From: Otis tarda
Taxonomy: Eukaryota > Chordata > Aves > Otidiformes > Otididae
Direction of reading: 5' to 3'
Length of the DNA: 64,000 bases
NCBI GenBank assembly: GCA_026413225.1
Contig: CM048552.1
Span: 55,691,001 to 55,755,000, forward strand
This document shows positions 1-20,300 of the stretch, in pieces. A program made the position numbers and the translations under genes. Positions within the stretch are counted from its first letter, which is position 1, and each line of letters opens with the position of its first letter. The notes under the pieces were generated by a model. It was not told the origin of the DNA and searched no databases. It was given only the letters and a program-made list of their open reading frames with translations.

Positions 1-609
1 TATCTCCTAGCTAAAATAAATTGTATTGAAACTTCACTACTTAGAAAATAACTTTTTTTTTTTTTGTTTAAAGAGTATTCTGAAATAACAGTAGAGTATC
101 CATTGTAGTAGTAGTTAGTATCTCTGTCCTTGAACCTTGATTTTGCTGGTTTTTAGTTACAGTAGTGTTACAGAGTAACTATCATGCACAGTGCATACAT
201 CATGAACCATTTTTTGCAGTGCTATCTAAGGGTGCAATAACACTATCTAAAGTGTAGGGCAGTGGCTGGTTTTAGCCCTGGAGAAATTAATATTTCAGCA
301 TAAAAGCATGAAGGGATGCAGAATGATAATGTGTTTAAGTTCTAACTATGGTGCAAGTCCCAGAGCTCTATAGCGAAAAAGTTTCCTAGAGTGTATGTTC
401 TGGTGAGTTCAGTTAGGGCTGAGTTGACAGAAATAACTGATTGCCATAAAGAGGAAGTAGCAAATGGCTTCTGAAGCAAAGGGTCTTTTCGGATGTAAAG
501 TCAAATCTTTTGCCAGTTCTTAAAAATAGGTCACTTACGTGTATTTCGTATTGAAATACATTGTGTGATATGCTAGAAATATATATGAGATCTTGGTATT
601 CTGTTGTAA

Positions 610-8189
<7,580 letters not shown>

Positions 8190-8252
8190 AATCCCTGGTT
8201 CTTAAAAATCATATCTGAATGGGAAGGATTGGATTTGGCTAACCAGTGTTGC

Positions 8253-8258
8253 AATAAA
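8253..8258 (+). terminator. Proximal polyadenylation signal AATAAA, ST13
   Basis: A canonical hexamer lies 64 bases after the ST13 stop. Use of this site would give a very short 3' UTR. Whether it is used cannot be judged from sequence alone. Confidence 0.55.
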
Positions 8259-9543
8259 ACAAACCATTGTACCTCTGATCTTCTTAGGAGGAGAAATGGG
8301 GTGTTCTAAGGAGAACAGCTCTCTAGCCCCAAGTGTTGAGTTTATTTGATTGGTTTATAGCACTCAAATTATATTCAGATGATCTAGTTTCAACTATCCC
8401 TCCTTGTACAAGACTTGCAACCTTTTATTGTATTACAGACACTTGCTTTTGAAAGAACACTCCTGTAAGAAATTGTATTCCAGGAGTGTAAGATAAAAAC
8501 CTGCTGTTGTATTGGTTTGGATTTTTTTTGTTGTTGTTGTTAATTACTCTCAGTGAGCAGAGAGGAGGAAACTTTAAGAGTTGAAGTCTGTCTTAATCCC
8601 CTTAGGACAGAAAAGTTGGCCTAATCATGAATAGCAAAGGTGGGACAAGTCTGAAGAATTAACTGGATAAATGAATTTTCTGCAAATACAAGTCCTTTTT
8701 TTTGTTGTTGTTGTTTTTTGTTTTTATGGGTAACTGACTTCATTTAGCTATTAAAATTATCAGTATAACCATGCTAGCTAGTTACACACTGGAACTTCTG
8801 GCAGTACTGCAAATAATGTAATATTTTGATCACCATAACTGTGTAGTAAAGGTACAGTCCTATCCTTTGCACAATTGGGCATGAAGTACATATTGCAGAG
8901 GCCACAGATGTTTTGTTACTTGCTCAATTCTTGTCCAGCACCTTTACATAACGTTTTATTTATCAGTCTGGGTATGGGAGAGCAGCTTACTGTCTGTGCT
9001 TGTGCTCTTGTCCTTTCCCAGTTGGCAGGTCCTGTGCTGGTTGCACTCGCCCTTCCTTGGGGCCATGCTTACCAGGTTTCATCTGTTTGGAAACTTTAGG
9101 GAAGGAATCTTGTTCCCATCACTACCTCTGTCCCACTGAATGCAAGCCATCCAGAACATGTAAATACAGAGTTACAAATCAGTGAAGGGGAGAATACCCA
9201 ACAAAATTGCAGCTCTGGGTTCTGAGTCATTTGAGTCCTTACATGCTTACCAATTAAAATTTCTTGGCCAAAGTCCTGCTGTCTCTTTAGAGGTGATGAC
9301 TCTTCCTTCACCGCATACTGTAGTCTTCCATCTTTTCTTGTATCTTTTTCTTCAAAAAAAAAAAAAAAAAATTAAAAAAAGCTGTTGTGGTTTCATACTT
9401 TCATGTTTTTGAGGCTTGTGATATGGAGGGAAAGGCGAAGTAACTGGAGCAGACAGAACGTTCTTCTAATGCTTGTGGATTAACAGCATGGGATATCCTT
9501 GAAGCAGTGTCTGTGCTGATGATGTTCAGTTGATTTGTCTACC

Positions 9544-9872
9544 AATAAAGACAGTTGTTGCTTCTGTTTGTCTTGGCTAAAACATTATCTTTCTGTGGAA
9601 AAATGACCATAGTTACCTGTTCACCACTTGCGTCTCAACATTTGTGTTACACTTTTGTAATTCTGTATCTTAAGCCATAACTGATGTTACCATTTTAAAA
9701 TAAATCTGGATTGGTGTAGGAACTCAACAACAGTTGCAAAAAATAAATCCCCAAATGCTTTTTCTCATACTAATGACCCTGCAGAATGAAATGTGAATCT
9801 TTTTGCTTAAGAAATATAGTTCTGAATACTTCTCTTAGCCTTTAAAAATAAAGTATGGTTTTGAAAAATAAA
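9544..9872 (+). terminator. Cluster of five AATAAA signals, probable distal ST13 3' end
   Basis: AATAAA occurs at 9544, 9699, 9742, 9847 and 9867. This density within about 330 bases, at the end of an AT-rich UTR-like tract, marks the likely main 3' end region and suggests several alternative ends. Confidence 0.6.
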
Positions 9873-9890
9873 GCTTTTTGGAGTTGTGTA

Positions 9891-12800
9891 ACTTTATGAT
9901 AAAACCCATTTTGCTTAAATTAAATGTGGAAGTGCTTCAGTTAAACTGTATATACAACTAGTGGTTTAAATTGAAACTAAATGCTTAAGGGCTTGTCCTC
10001 ATGACCGAATTAACTCAAGTTATGATTGAGCGTTGCAGTGTGCCTGGCTTTTGGTCATACTCTTGATCTCCTGTTCCTAAAAGGAGATACTTGAAGGGCA
10101 CCCCTCAGTATAGGCTGAAACTTGGCTTCTTCATTCAGGCTGGTGCATGTGCGCTGTGCATGAATTAGAGTCTCTTGAATACGGAGTTATTCCCTGCAGT
10201 TTCTTGTTACTCTATCTCAGCTGTTCGTGTCTGTCTACCCATGATTAGTCAAAAGTAGGAAGTTGCCCCTAGCTAGCAGAAATTGTTGTCTCTGTGATCT
10301 GCCTGCTTGCTTACACATCAGTTGCCCCTGCTAAGAGCTGACTGATGCAAGAAAAACATTCTTCCTAATTTTGGCATTAGCAATCTAGCTGAATTCTTGT
10401 GATCCTTTGGGAACGCACATCCCATGACTCCCCTGGTGTGTGGGGCTTTTGTTTTAATGTTACCTGGTAAGTTAATTGAGGAGATGTCTGGACCTCATTT
10501 CAGTTCCCTGAGTTGGCCTGTGGACATCTTGGGTTCTCTTTACAGATCAAACAGCTAGACTGGCTTGAACAGAAGTGCAAGTGCAGAAAGTTAACTGCCC
10601 AGGAGATGAGCAAAGATGATCAATTACAAAGGTGGTGTGGGAGAGAAGTAGCTGTCTGAGGAAGTTATTTTGTTCAGTGCTTGCTCCAGTATTTACTGGC
10701 AGCTCCTTCAGGTTATTTGCTTCCATTGCAGCACAGAGCGGTGGTGGTTCTTATAAGTACAGTGGCAGTATTCAACTTAGCTGACAATTTGACTCTAAAA
10801 ACACTTGAGCTGCCAGCGTTTATGAATGGTTCAGTAGCACAGTGTGGCCTCCGAGGTGCATTTCTGCCTTTTGAAGCAAGTCACCTACTGCACTGTTTGG
10901 CCAGTCTGGTGCCACAGATTAGATGACCTGGTCTGCCACAGAGTATGATGATACACCTGCAGCTGACTGGTGGTAAAGGGTCATAGTCGTCTTATCGTGT
11001 GTATAAGTCTGAGAGACTTGTCTGTCCTCTGTGGCTCAGCTGCTGTCCCAAGGGAAAAGAGATGTCAGATCAGATGCCACTTCCAGACTACTACTTCAGA
11101 GGGAGCTCCTTTGGATAGTAATGTGGAGAGTGCAAAGCTTGGTGCCTCTACTGGAAGTTTTTGGAAAATTTTGCTTCAGTTTTGGGCTGTGAATAAAAGC
11201 TATTTTTTGTCATCATTGGAAGGCAATGATCAGATGGGGAGGAGCCAGACTATCTCAAATTTAGATTAAGGCAGATGGGACAAGACTGGGCAGAGCACTG
11301 ATATAGGCCAGAGGCAGAATGGGCCAATAAGAGTATTAAAAAGCCAGGTAAAGGGAAAACCATGTCACAGCAACAGCCTGTTGCAAGTGACCAGCATTAG
11401 TATCTGCTAGTTTAAAACATCTGTCTTTTAAACACCACTTCATTTTTCTTGTTTGTTACCTTCAGGGCCTTTGCATAAAGCAATACAAGCCATGCTCTCG
11501 CATATGCCTGTATATCCCTCTCACGTGAGATGCACGAGCAAACAAGATTGTTATGGGAGCTCATAGCACCTGCTGCCCGAGCAGAATCCTTCACCCAGAG
11601 GGATGGGAGGTTGTGGACTTAGCCAGGGTGAGCTGGAGCCATGGCATGTACCTTCCTGTGGATTGTGGAGTGGTCTTGACTGGAAGTGCTTGGAGCCCCT
11701 TTGCAATCCCGCAGGGCATCTAGGCTGAAGGACACTGCTCTGCTTTTAGGGCTGTAGGGCAAGAGGGTTGTTCAAGTAGTGGTAGAGGCTAGAGGTTTAT
11801 TTCCTTTCATTGGCTGCAGAGTAGCCTGGCAGTGGCTGGTGTTGTTACAGGAATGGATTGGCATCCTCAAGCAGGAGAGAGGTTCACTAGGAAAACGGTA
11901 GCAGTATTTTCTTCTGATGTATAGAGAAAGGTGTCTTGTGAACTTTACTCAGAGCTTTGCAGAGGTGGGCCTCAACCTTACTTCGTACGTGATGTAGTGA
12001 GGGCAGCATCGTAGAAAAGTAATTCTGGATTACCAGAGAGCTGAAATGGAGTAAAAAATGGCAGCTTCCAACTGGATGCGGAGACCACTACATGAGTGCT
12101 ACAGGACAAGCCACAGGAGGTCAGCAGTGTGACATCAGTAAATGCAACTAGAGAGGAAGCAGGAATAGTTTTAATGTGACAAAGAAATGAAGCAGGTCAG
12201 GTGGTGGCTGGTGGATTTGTGCTATGGAGCAACAAAAAAATACACGTGACTTTGGGATAGAAGCCGTTGATCACCTTGTGAATCAGAGCTTAAGTAAGTC
12301 ATCTCCTGGTGTGGTCCTCATAAATAGGAACTTTATGTGAGACAAACTTTCCTTTCACCTCCACTGACTGGAGGTCCTACTGAATGTAAATACCAAGGAC
12401 TTTCCGGTAAATCTGAATCTCCATGACTAACCAAATCAACATGTTAATTTGTAAATCTTGCTAAAGTAGTGTTATTACTGTACCTGTCTCTGATGTACAA
12501 ATACACTTTTGAAATGTCTATTCCAGATGGACAGTCTCAGACAAGCTTGAGATCTTGTCAATAAATAAATGTATTTGCAGAATGTGTTATGACTCTCGTC
12601 GTTAAGTAAGTGGGTAACAAACTTTGGCATGTTTGTGGTTGCGCACATTTACTAAAACCAGGGTTTTTTAAATGTACAAATATTTCAGTGGCTACAAGGA
12701 GTACAAGTTGCTACTACGTGTAAAGAAATTAAATGTAAAAGATTACAAGATGGGGGGTAGCAGTTTATCTTGGAATTTCTTCCTGAAGTACAGCAGCTGA

Positions 12801-14397
12801 AGCAGTCAGATGGTCAGCACAATTTGTGTAGAACAAAGGTATTCAGAAAGACAAGATACTTACTTGTGAACTATAAACTAAATAACATGGAGGTGAGTTC
12901 TAAATCAGTTAACAGTAAAGGTAATTCCATTATTGAAAACTTTTAGTTTTCTAAATCTAATGTTCTTACTTTGGAGGGTAAGAGTTCTAGAAATTAGTTA
13001 GTTTGTATTTTGCATTTCAGAAATAAAAGTACCACAGCAGAAAATTAGAGCAGTCACTCAAGTGCAGTGTTTAATAAAATTGTCTTTTAAAATAGGCTGA
13101 AGTAATCAGAATTAGATGGAAAAATATCAGAGTATTAAATTGAGAATGAAGTGGCTGAGTTGCTAACAACTGCACTGCCTCTCATTAGAGAAAATTCATG
13201 CTGAAGCTCAGCCACTAGTATCTAGTTCTGATCTGGAAAGGAAAAGCACCAAGTGCCACCTGTGCTTTCTTATTTCAAACTTTTTAAAAATGGATCTAAA
13301 ACAATGTCTTATTGCTAACAGTTTATAAGTAACAACACAACACTTCTAAAAGAAGATTTATTCTAGCTTTTTTTGTGTTACCCCAAAATAAGGAAAAGTG
13401 CTTGAGGAAAAATTGATTTTCTGAAGCCATTTTCTAATCTGCGCTATTTTTTCTTTAGTCTCTTGAGTGAAAGCTTTTCAAACCAGAAGAAATAAAAATC
13501 AAAACTGGAATGAATTACTAGTATTTTTGGACAAAACCAGAGGACCACAAAAATGTGCAATAAGAACAGATGTTAGACATTTATTGAGTGCCTGGGAAAA
13601 AAAACCGAACATCAAGGAAATTTGTGTTTGACAATTTGTCTATGTAAAACTAAAGGTGGCTAAGGAACCACGAACTAGTAAGGCTGTTGAACAAGTAGCA
13701 TGATAGGAGATTAATAACAGCAAACGCAAGTGATTTTAAACTGAAAAGCATTTCAGCCTCTCTGATGTCTCTGGGCATAGATGAAATGCGAAGGGAAAAC
13801 TCCACAGCATTCCAGAGGCTCAGTCAAAATATGTTCAGGCAAAACGCATGCACACATACACACACACGTATGTAAGAAACGGGCTTTTTAATATGTTTGT
13901 GATAACAATGCTTGCTTCTGGAATAGGCTGGCCTTCCCATGGTCTTATACTCAAGCCTGATCTTGCCAAGTTTGTGCGATCAAACATTGCGCTATTTAAT
14001 GAATTCAAATTGTCAGCACACGCAGTCTCATTTGTTAATCTCTAGTGGCTTTAATCCATTATGTGCTGGGAATATGATCCAGTTTATCAACCTCTTCTGA
14101 AAGATAAAGTTTTGCAACACATTCAGAAGACTTCTTTTGAAAGTAGTAATTAAATCTGCCTTAACACGTTTTCACCCTCTAATGAATTGAATTTCTAAGG
14201 TAAGACACAGTGCAGAGGCAGTAAATTTCACCTCTGGAGTCACTAACAGTGTCCTCATTCTTCGTCATGAACAGAGCTGTGGGCTGGCCAAAGAAAATCT
14301 ATCAAGGTTTCTCAAGATCTGTTACCTCTTTGTACAGGAATCTACAGAATTAAAATTATGCAAACAAGAAATTACTAAAAGGCAGTTCATGTACAAC
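9891..14397. other. Intergenic, no gene recognised
   Basis: Unique sequence lies between ST13 and the first intergenic repeat. Open frames at 10681-10926 and 10970-11269 show no domain. A short CA-rich patch is at 13848-13868. No RNA gene is recognised. Confidence 0.75.
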
Positions 14398-14471
14398 CCC
14401 CCTTGCAGGGGGGCTGGACTAGATGACCTGTAAAGGTGCCTTCCAACCCAAACTGTTCTATGATTCTATGA
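14398..14471 (+). mobile_element. CR1 LINE 3' tail fragment
   Basis: The fragment has the CR1 3' hairpin (CCCCCTTGCAGGGGGG), the adjoining GGACTAGATGACCT and CCTTCCAACCCAAACT, and ends TTCTATGATTCTATG. It is 5'-truncated to about 74 bases, as usual for CR1. Orientation is sense to the flanking genes. Confidence 0.9.
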
Positions 14472-14914
14472 CAGCTTCACTAGGTCTATATGTTCCAACA
14501 ATATTGGAATATTGCAATTGTTGCATTAGCTGTTAATATTCCATTTCTCAATATACACAGAGCATAGCATTGTATTAAAATGTTGCTAAATTGAAAAATA
14601 ATAATATAGAATGATTTGGGTGCACATTTATGGCGGAAATCCAATCTGCAGTACAAACTGACTTTTAGTGAGAGCTCCCCTCTGCACAAGAGAGACAGAA
14701 TCACAAAGAACAGCAGTAACCTGAGCTTGTGTTCTGCTTGAGGCGTTTCTTCCCAAATCACGTGCACCTGATTGTGCAAAGTCACTTTGTGTAATTGTTC
14801 CCTGGTCTTGTAAAACCTAAGCTGCTCTCGGCTGCTTTTGTGACAGAAGATAGCCAGTGAAGTGTGTACATCTTCATTCTAAATTAAGGCTTGAGTCTTT
14901 TGCATGTAGGGGGG

Positions 14915-15633
14915 TGTCGCAGGTGAATTATTAAGATAAGTCATCATTGTGGGGTTAACTAAAAGGGTTTTATTAATGATTAAATGATGATCAAATTATA
15001 ATTACTTGATGACTGAATTAAAATCAAATGGTAACTGAATGGTTATAAAGCAGTAATTGAATGGTAATTAAATACTGATTTGACAATGATTTAAATTATG
15101 ATTGAAACAGTAATTTAGATGGCAAATACTTTGCTACTTACTACGCTTCTAATAATTAAGTTATAGCTGGATGTATATATAAAAATGCTGCTAGCATACA
15201 ATATACATTTAGGCCTAACGTAAAATGTCACTTACCTCATTACAGATATCAGATGCTGGGTAAGGGCTCTCTCAATCTTGAGAGGCATCCTTGCTCAAGG
15301 GGGAGATCATCGCCGCAGAGTTCGCTGCTGTACAGGAGAGCTCAGTGGGCTCACGGGGGCTACGGATATTTATAGTGTAAAGTGATTGACTCGTAGTCAG
15401 GGCCCCTTTTGGTGCAGTTGTGCAGCTGTGGCAGTTTTAGATTTGTCTAGAACCAGCTCAGGCTGATACTGTTAGCTCCTGAAAAGACGTGACCTAAACT
15501 CCTTAATTCCTGAGGAGATACGGCCTAGCACAATTCTCAAAGTTCGCACAGCAGGGCTGATTTCTGCCAGGCCTACTTGTCAGTGATGCCTGAACCAAAG
15601 TACTGTTCACTCAGAGTGGTTGCATCCATTACA
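14915..15633 (-). mobile_element. Antisense LTR-like element (about 0.7 kb)
   Basis: On the minus strand the block begins TGTAATGGATGCAACC (at 15633) and ends GACA (at 14915), giving TG...CA ends. Internally it carries TATAAATA (complement of 15367-15374) and, downstream in that orientation, AATAAA (complement of 14968-14973), the expected U3-R order of an LTR. The 14960-15130 part is AT-rich with degenerate GATTAAATGATGA/TGAATGGT-like units. No matching internal region flanks it and I see no clear target duplication, so boundaries are approximate. Confidence 0.62.
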
Positions 15634-17015
15634 CGGGATCTTATTAACAAATAAATTTATAAATTTGGACTACCAGTGGTATCAACCTTGCATAAAAGAG
15701 TTGACAGTTGTGCCCTTTTAGGTTGCTGATGTCAGCATCCAAGGCTGGGGCACAGGGGTGCTGGAGCACTTCACTGGAAGAATGTTCTTCTCAAATTGGA
15801 ACACTTGCTTTAGGCAGAGTAGCCTGCATTCTTTAGAGCCCTCCTCCCTCTCAAAAGATGATGGGATTTTGCTCACAGAAGGGTAAATAAAGATGAGTAC
15901 TCTGTATTAGGCCACCTGATGAAGGAATGTCTTCCCAAAAGAAATGGCTTATTCACTGTGTGGTAGTAAAACTCTTGTGAAGCGTGTAATGTGCTAACCG
16001 CCCTGTCCTTGTTTACAGAACAGATGGTATGGTGATTCCTACCACAGGTTTAAGTGCCAGGAGCTTTTGCAGCTCAAGGAAGAGGCAGCTGGAGAGTTGT
16101 GGTCAAAGAACTAACAACTGCAAACATGAAAAACAAGTTATGAAGTTATTTTTTTTTTCTATTCAGAAAGTGGGAATGAAAGATGGAGTAACAATAGAAA
16201 AAAAAAAAGAGCCCAGGAATAACATGATATAAAGCTAAGAAGAATTTTTATTCTTCTCTTTAATTATATATATATTTGTAAAAGTATAGGTGAAGCTAAG
16301 AAGAGGTGAAGGATCGCTAACACAGGCAAAACCTTGAAGCTATCTGGAAATGAGTATATGACATAAGAATGGGGAAAAAACGCAGGACAGGGACAGACAC
16401 AGGTATCATCCCCAGCAATTTCACAAACTGTGGCACATCCAACCTCATTTCATTTCCTCAGCTGCTTCCTACTCTAGAGAACCTCTTCTACACAAAATGT
16501 TTAAGAGGAGGCTATAGGATTCTTGGTATTTTCGAAACTGGTCATTTAACAGTCTTGGAAAAATAAGAAATTATCAGCCAGAAAAAGTGTTATTTTAAAG
16601 ATACTGGACTTCAGTAGAAGGAAAGGGGCTGAAGTTAGAAAAAGCAGAAACAGAATGTGACGTTAAGTATTGTCTCCTCTTGTAATGAAATGCTTATGTT
16701 AAATGTTTGGGAAAGGGAGGCTGGTGGTGGCGAGAAAAGGTATTACTGCAGTTTCAGGGGAAGGAACAACGGATTTCCCCAGCACTCCCAGTATCCACCC
16801 TAATTCTGTACTTTTATTAAAGCCACAGCAATTATTCTATGCTTCCATGAGGTATGGAAGGTGTGAAGGAAAAAAAAACCGGACGTCCAACACCAGACCT
16901 ACAAAAAGCACTTAATGTCCGTTCTTCCAACGTAACCGGGTTTTAGCACCCGGGTTTGCACCCACCGGCTTGCTCTCTCACAGCCAAGTGCTAAAATTCC
17001 CCCCCGCAGCTGTCT
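15634..17015. other. Intergenic, upstream of the SLC25A17 CpG island
   Basis: AT-rich unique sequence with a TA run near 16265-16274 and A/T homopolymers. GC content rises abruptly from about 16930. Short open frames here have no recognisable features. Confidence 0.75.
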
Positions 17016-17173
17016 CCCCCTACCCCGCCCCATGGGTGCTCCCAGGCGGCCTCTGCGACCGGCTCGGTTCCGGTTCTACTCCCACGGCGAGATCCAGGCC
17101 CAGCACAGCGCTCGCTGCCAGGCCGCCCCCTCGGCACCGCCAGTCCCTACCTGGCGGGAGAGGCCCCGGCAGC

Positions 17174-17183
17174 GCGCATGCGC
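17174..17183 (+). promoter_or_regulatory. NRF1-type palindrome GCGCATGCGC
   Basis: A perfect match to the core NRF1 consensus, 151 bases upstream of the SLC25A17 start codon inside the CpG island. NRF1 commonly drives nuclear genes for organelle metabolism, which fits a peroxisomal transporter; actual binding is inference. Confidence 0.7.
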
Positions 17184-17197
17184 CGGGCTCGCCGAGA

Positions 17198-17218
17198 GGG
17201 CGGGGCGGCGTGACGTGA
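17198..17218 (+). promoter_or_regulatory. GC box followed by CRE-like TGACGTGA
   Basis: GGGCGGGGCGG at 17198-17208 matches an Sp1/KLF GC box. TGACGTGA at 17211-17218 differs from the CREB/ATF palindrome at one base. The tight spacing inside the island suggests the core promoter. Confidence 0.55.
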
Positions 17219-17232
17219 CGGGCGGGGTGGTG

Positions 17233-17237
17233 CCAAT
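17233..17237 (+). promoter_or_regulatory. CCAAT box (NF-Y type)
   Basis: CCAATGG on the + strand, about 100 bases before the start codon and 15 bases after the CRE-like site. The same bases overlap an in-frame upstream ATG at 17236. Confidence 0.5.
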
Positions 17238-17334
17238 GGCGGGAGCGGGGCCGGCAGCCAGTAGCTCGGGTCCGGCCGGTCTCGCGGTGCAGCCGGGCCG
17301 GCTGGCGGCGGAGCAGCCCGCCGGAGCCGCGGCG

Positions 17335-17388
17335 ATGTCTTCCGTCGCCTCCTACGAGAGCCTGGTGCACGCCGTGTCCGGGGCTGTG
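17335..17388 (+). CDS. SLC25A17: SLC25A17 coding exon 1 (aa 1-18)
   Basis: ATG in GCGGCGATGT opens [18 protein letters not shown]. The donor GTGAGC at 17389 starts a GAGC tandem repeat. Phase 0 end. The frame is open upstream to an ATG at 17236 and another at 17032. Confidence 0.94.
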
Positions 17389-20300
17389 GTGAGCGAGCGA
17401 GCGAGCGAGCCGTTGCGGGCCGCGCCGAGGGGGAGGGGGCGTCTCGGCCGTTGGCGGTGACGGGCGGAGGGGGCTGGCGAGCGGCGTCTGCCCCCGGGCG
17501 AGCGGGGAGGAAGGGCGGGGGGGAGCAGCCGTGCCAGCCGGGTGGGGGGCGCTGAGGGGGTCGCGGGTCGCCTGAAGCCTTTGTTTGACTGGGGGGCGGC
17601 TTCGGTGGGGTGCGGCGCGGGCAGGCCCAGTGGGGCCGGAGTGACCTGGCTGGGTGCTGGGGCAGGACCCACGCGTGATCGTGCCCAAGGCCTTCACGGT
17701 CACGAGAAGAGGGTTTGGGGTGAGGGGTTCCCTGACACCGAGTCTCAGTCCCGGCACCCGTCCCGTGCGAGCACGCCTGCAAAGCCCTGGTTTTGCTTCT
17801 CGCTCGTTTGGGGTGCGGGATTTGACAAATTTTGAGGCCAGCTCTTGCCCCTGAGCAACTGGAGCTTCCCGTCAAGCCAATAGGAGCTGCGGGTGCGGTC
17901 CCTCAGAAAGTGAGCGCCTAAGCATCTGAAGTTGGGCACAAATTAATTTATGAAGATTTAAGCCTCCCAGAAGTTCGGGCAGAGAGCTGGAACTCCAGCT
18001 GTGTGAAATAAGAGTTGTGCTAAGCGTCTGCTTTCTGCGATTATCTGTAAATACTTAGAAGTTGTGAAGGGTGAGGCAACGCATAGATGTTAATCAAAAC
18101 ATGAAGCAAGCGCAGGGCAGCTGGAGGAGGTTTGTATAGGTTATTGAATTAAATTTTTCATATGACACTTGGAAATTAAAAGGTAGTGTTTAGTTTATCA
18201 TGGGTTTCTCATAGCCCTTGAATGAATGAGTGCTAGCTCCGTAAATAGCAAATTAGTTTTGTACTTCCAGCAGATTAAGAATTTTAGCATGACGAGGCAT
18301 ATTGGTAGACTTCAAGCAAGCTGATGCAGCTTTATTCCTGGGTTATTCCAGACTGGCAAGAACATCTAAATATTTATTTTAGCAATTACTGATCTACTGT
18401 TCTGGAAAACTTTGTATTCTAATTTGAGTCCTTAAAATAACTTGTGAAGTCTTGTAGAGGGTGAAAGTCACTAAGTGTTACTGAACAGTAAAGGCTGATT
18501 CTAAATTGCCCTGACATAGAAAGCAAAAAAGTACTTTAGAGGTTGTTTTGTCTTTATCATAAATAAACATGGAATTATTCTCAGCTCTTTAAAGTGTTTT
18601 AAGTCTGCTTATTTATCCATCAAAAGCAATGGAGATTTTGTTTTCTCTTTCAAGAAATTGAACTCTCTCAAATGACCTCATTAGTGAAATACTGCTCGCT
18701 CTCCTTTTGCTAGCGCACAGAAGTTGGTAATACTTTCTAGCCCTCATTGTTAGCTTCTCACTCTCATATACACATCGCTGTAATCAGGCTATGCTCCTGA
18801 ACAAAGTTTGTGGTATGAACCAAACTTATAAATCCAGCAATAAACTTAAAACATGTGATAAAGTGGTATCTTCAGTCCCTTGTTGGTGTTAATTAAGTTA
18901 ACAGAAATTCCCTGTTGTATTTAAGGATGCTTATATCTCCGCTGCAGCAATGTTGCTGTGAGGGAAGACAGAACTTTTTGAAGTTATTGGCCTTCTGTAC
19001 CCTTGTGACTTCCACTTGCTGTCACTCATATTCAAGACAATTTAAAGCTCTGGAGAAAATTTTTTTTTTTTTTTTCCCTTAAACAAGGTGGCTTTTTTTT
19101 TTTTAACTGCCTTATGCTGGAAGACTTGATTTTATTTTACTTTTTTTGTTGTTGTAGTGAAGAAGTACTCATCGATAGAGATTTCTGTTTGCTGCTGTAA
19201 TATATAAATTTTGGCAAGATCTTTGACAAGGGTACTAACCATATTATCTCACTGTTTGTTTAAATTACTATAAAGCACACTGATGTGTGGATGTGATGCA
19301 AGAACTAAAAAAAAAAAAGAAAAAGCAACTCACAGAACTGTGCTGAGATAATAAGTCAGAACAATGTCAGATCACAACATCATAATTTTTGTTTCTGTTC
19401 AAACATGGTGAAAGTTCATATATCTTCTAGGCTACCTAGTCAAACCTGAGACAAATGAATAGTTTTGTGAGCAGCAAAAAAAGTCAGTGCTTGACTTCCT
19501 TTGATTGAATTGCATATAGCTGTAAAGTAACCTTCCTGTTACAAAAGCTGTAGGAATCAGAATTTTATGGGAGTATTATGGCAGTAGTGAGGGTATTTTG
19601 TTTGACTCTGAATGTTGGCTGACAACACAATTCTTTAAAGAAATATTTTAATTTTTAAAAATTATTATTATTTTTTACAACCAAACTTTAGTCTGTGGTC
19701 CTGCATGCCTCTTCTTGGCAGCAGTCACCTCAGGCCATTTGTTCTGGTCACTTACTCTGCCACCTTTTGGCTACTGCACAGTTGTTTTATGTGGTGCTGC
19801 GGCTGATCAGGGAACTGATCTGACTCAAGAAGTAGCCCAGTGGAAAAAGTTATTTTTCAGCCAGGTTATTTTCCTTGTCTGCATTATTGTGTAGGTGCCC
19901 AAAAAGTTATGCCACCAGAATGGAGAAAGGAGGGATGCAAATACAGTTGACCAAGAGATGGGATTGCTTAAGCCAGTTTGTACCCGTCCTAGCGATCAGT
20001 CAGCAATAGCGTGACTTCACTTGGCAAATTGGCGAGATTTGGCACTGATAGGGAGGTGGTGGGAAGGCAGACAGTGCAGCCTCACCCTTTCAGCAGTACA
20101 GGGTCATACATTTCAGCATGTATAACTGCAGTCAGTAATATGAGTTAATTTCTCTGCTGGTGTCAAGTGCGATTCAGTAAGGAATCTGAGCCCATCTCAG
20201 GAGTTTTTGTTGCTGGGGAGAGGGCTGGTCCTGCTCATCCTTCCGCTTTCCCTTACTTCTAGCTGTGAGATCCTGTCTCCTCTATGTGATGTTTCTGGGA

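Larger units (their letters stand above)
8190..9890 (+). other. ST13: ST13 3' UTR (approximate end)
   Basis: AT-rich sequence follows the stop, with a proximal AATAAA at 8253 and a distal cluster at 9544-9872. It contains TTG-repeat/T-rich patches near 8522-8540 and 8697-8720 and an 18-A run near 9354. Extent is inferred from polyadenylation signals only; ORFs in it have no recognisable protein features. Confidence 0.65.
17016..17800 (+). promoter_or_regulatory. CpG-island promoter of SLC25A17
   Basis: This 0.8 kb block is densely CpG and GC-rich in an otherwise AT-rich region. It surrounds the first coding exon at 17335-17388. It includes an NRF1 site, GC boxes, a CRE-like TGACGTGA and a CCAAT box in the 160 bases before the start codon. 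No TATA box is visible, typical of a housekeeping promoter. The long minus-strand open frames across the island (up to 245 codons) are best explained by stop-poor GC composition. Confidence 0.88.

Noticed and set aside
17020-17875. Minus-strand open frames of 245 and 242 codons and one of 106 across the CpG island
   Set aside because: They are Pro/Arg/Ala-rich, overlap one another and match the stop-poor GC composition. No domain is seen, and the + strand carries the true first exon.
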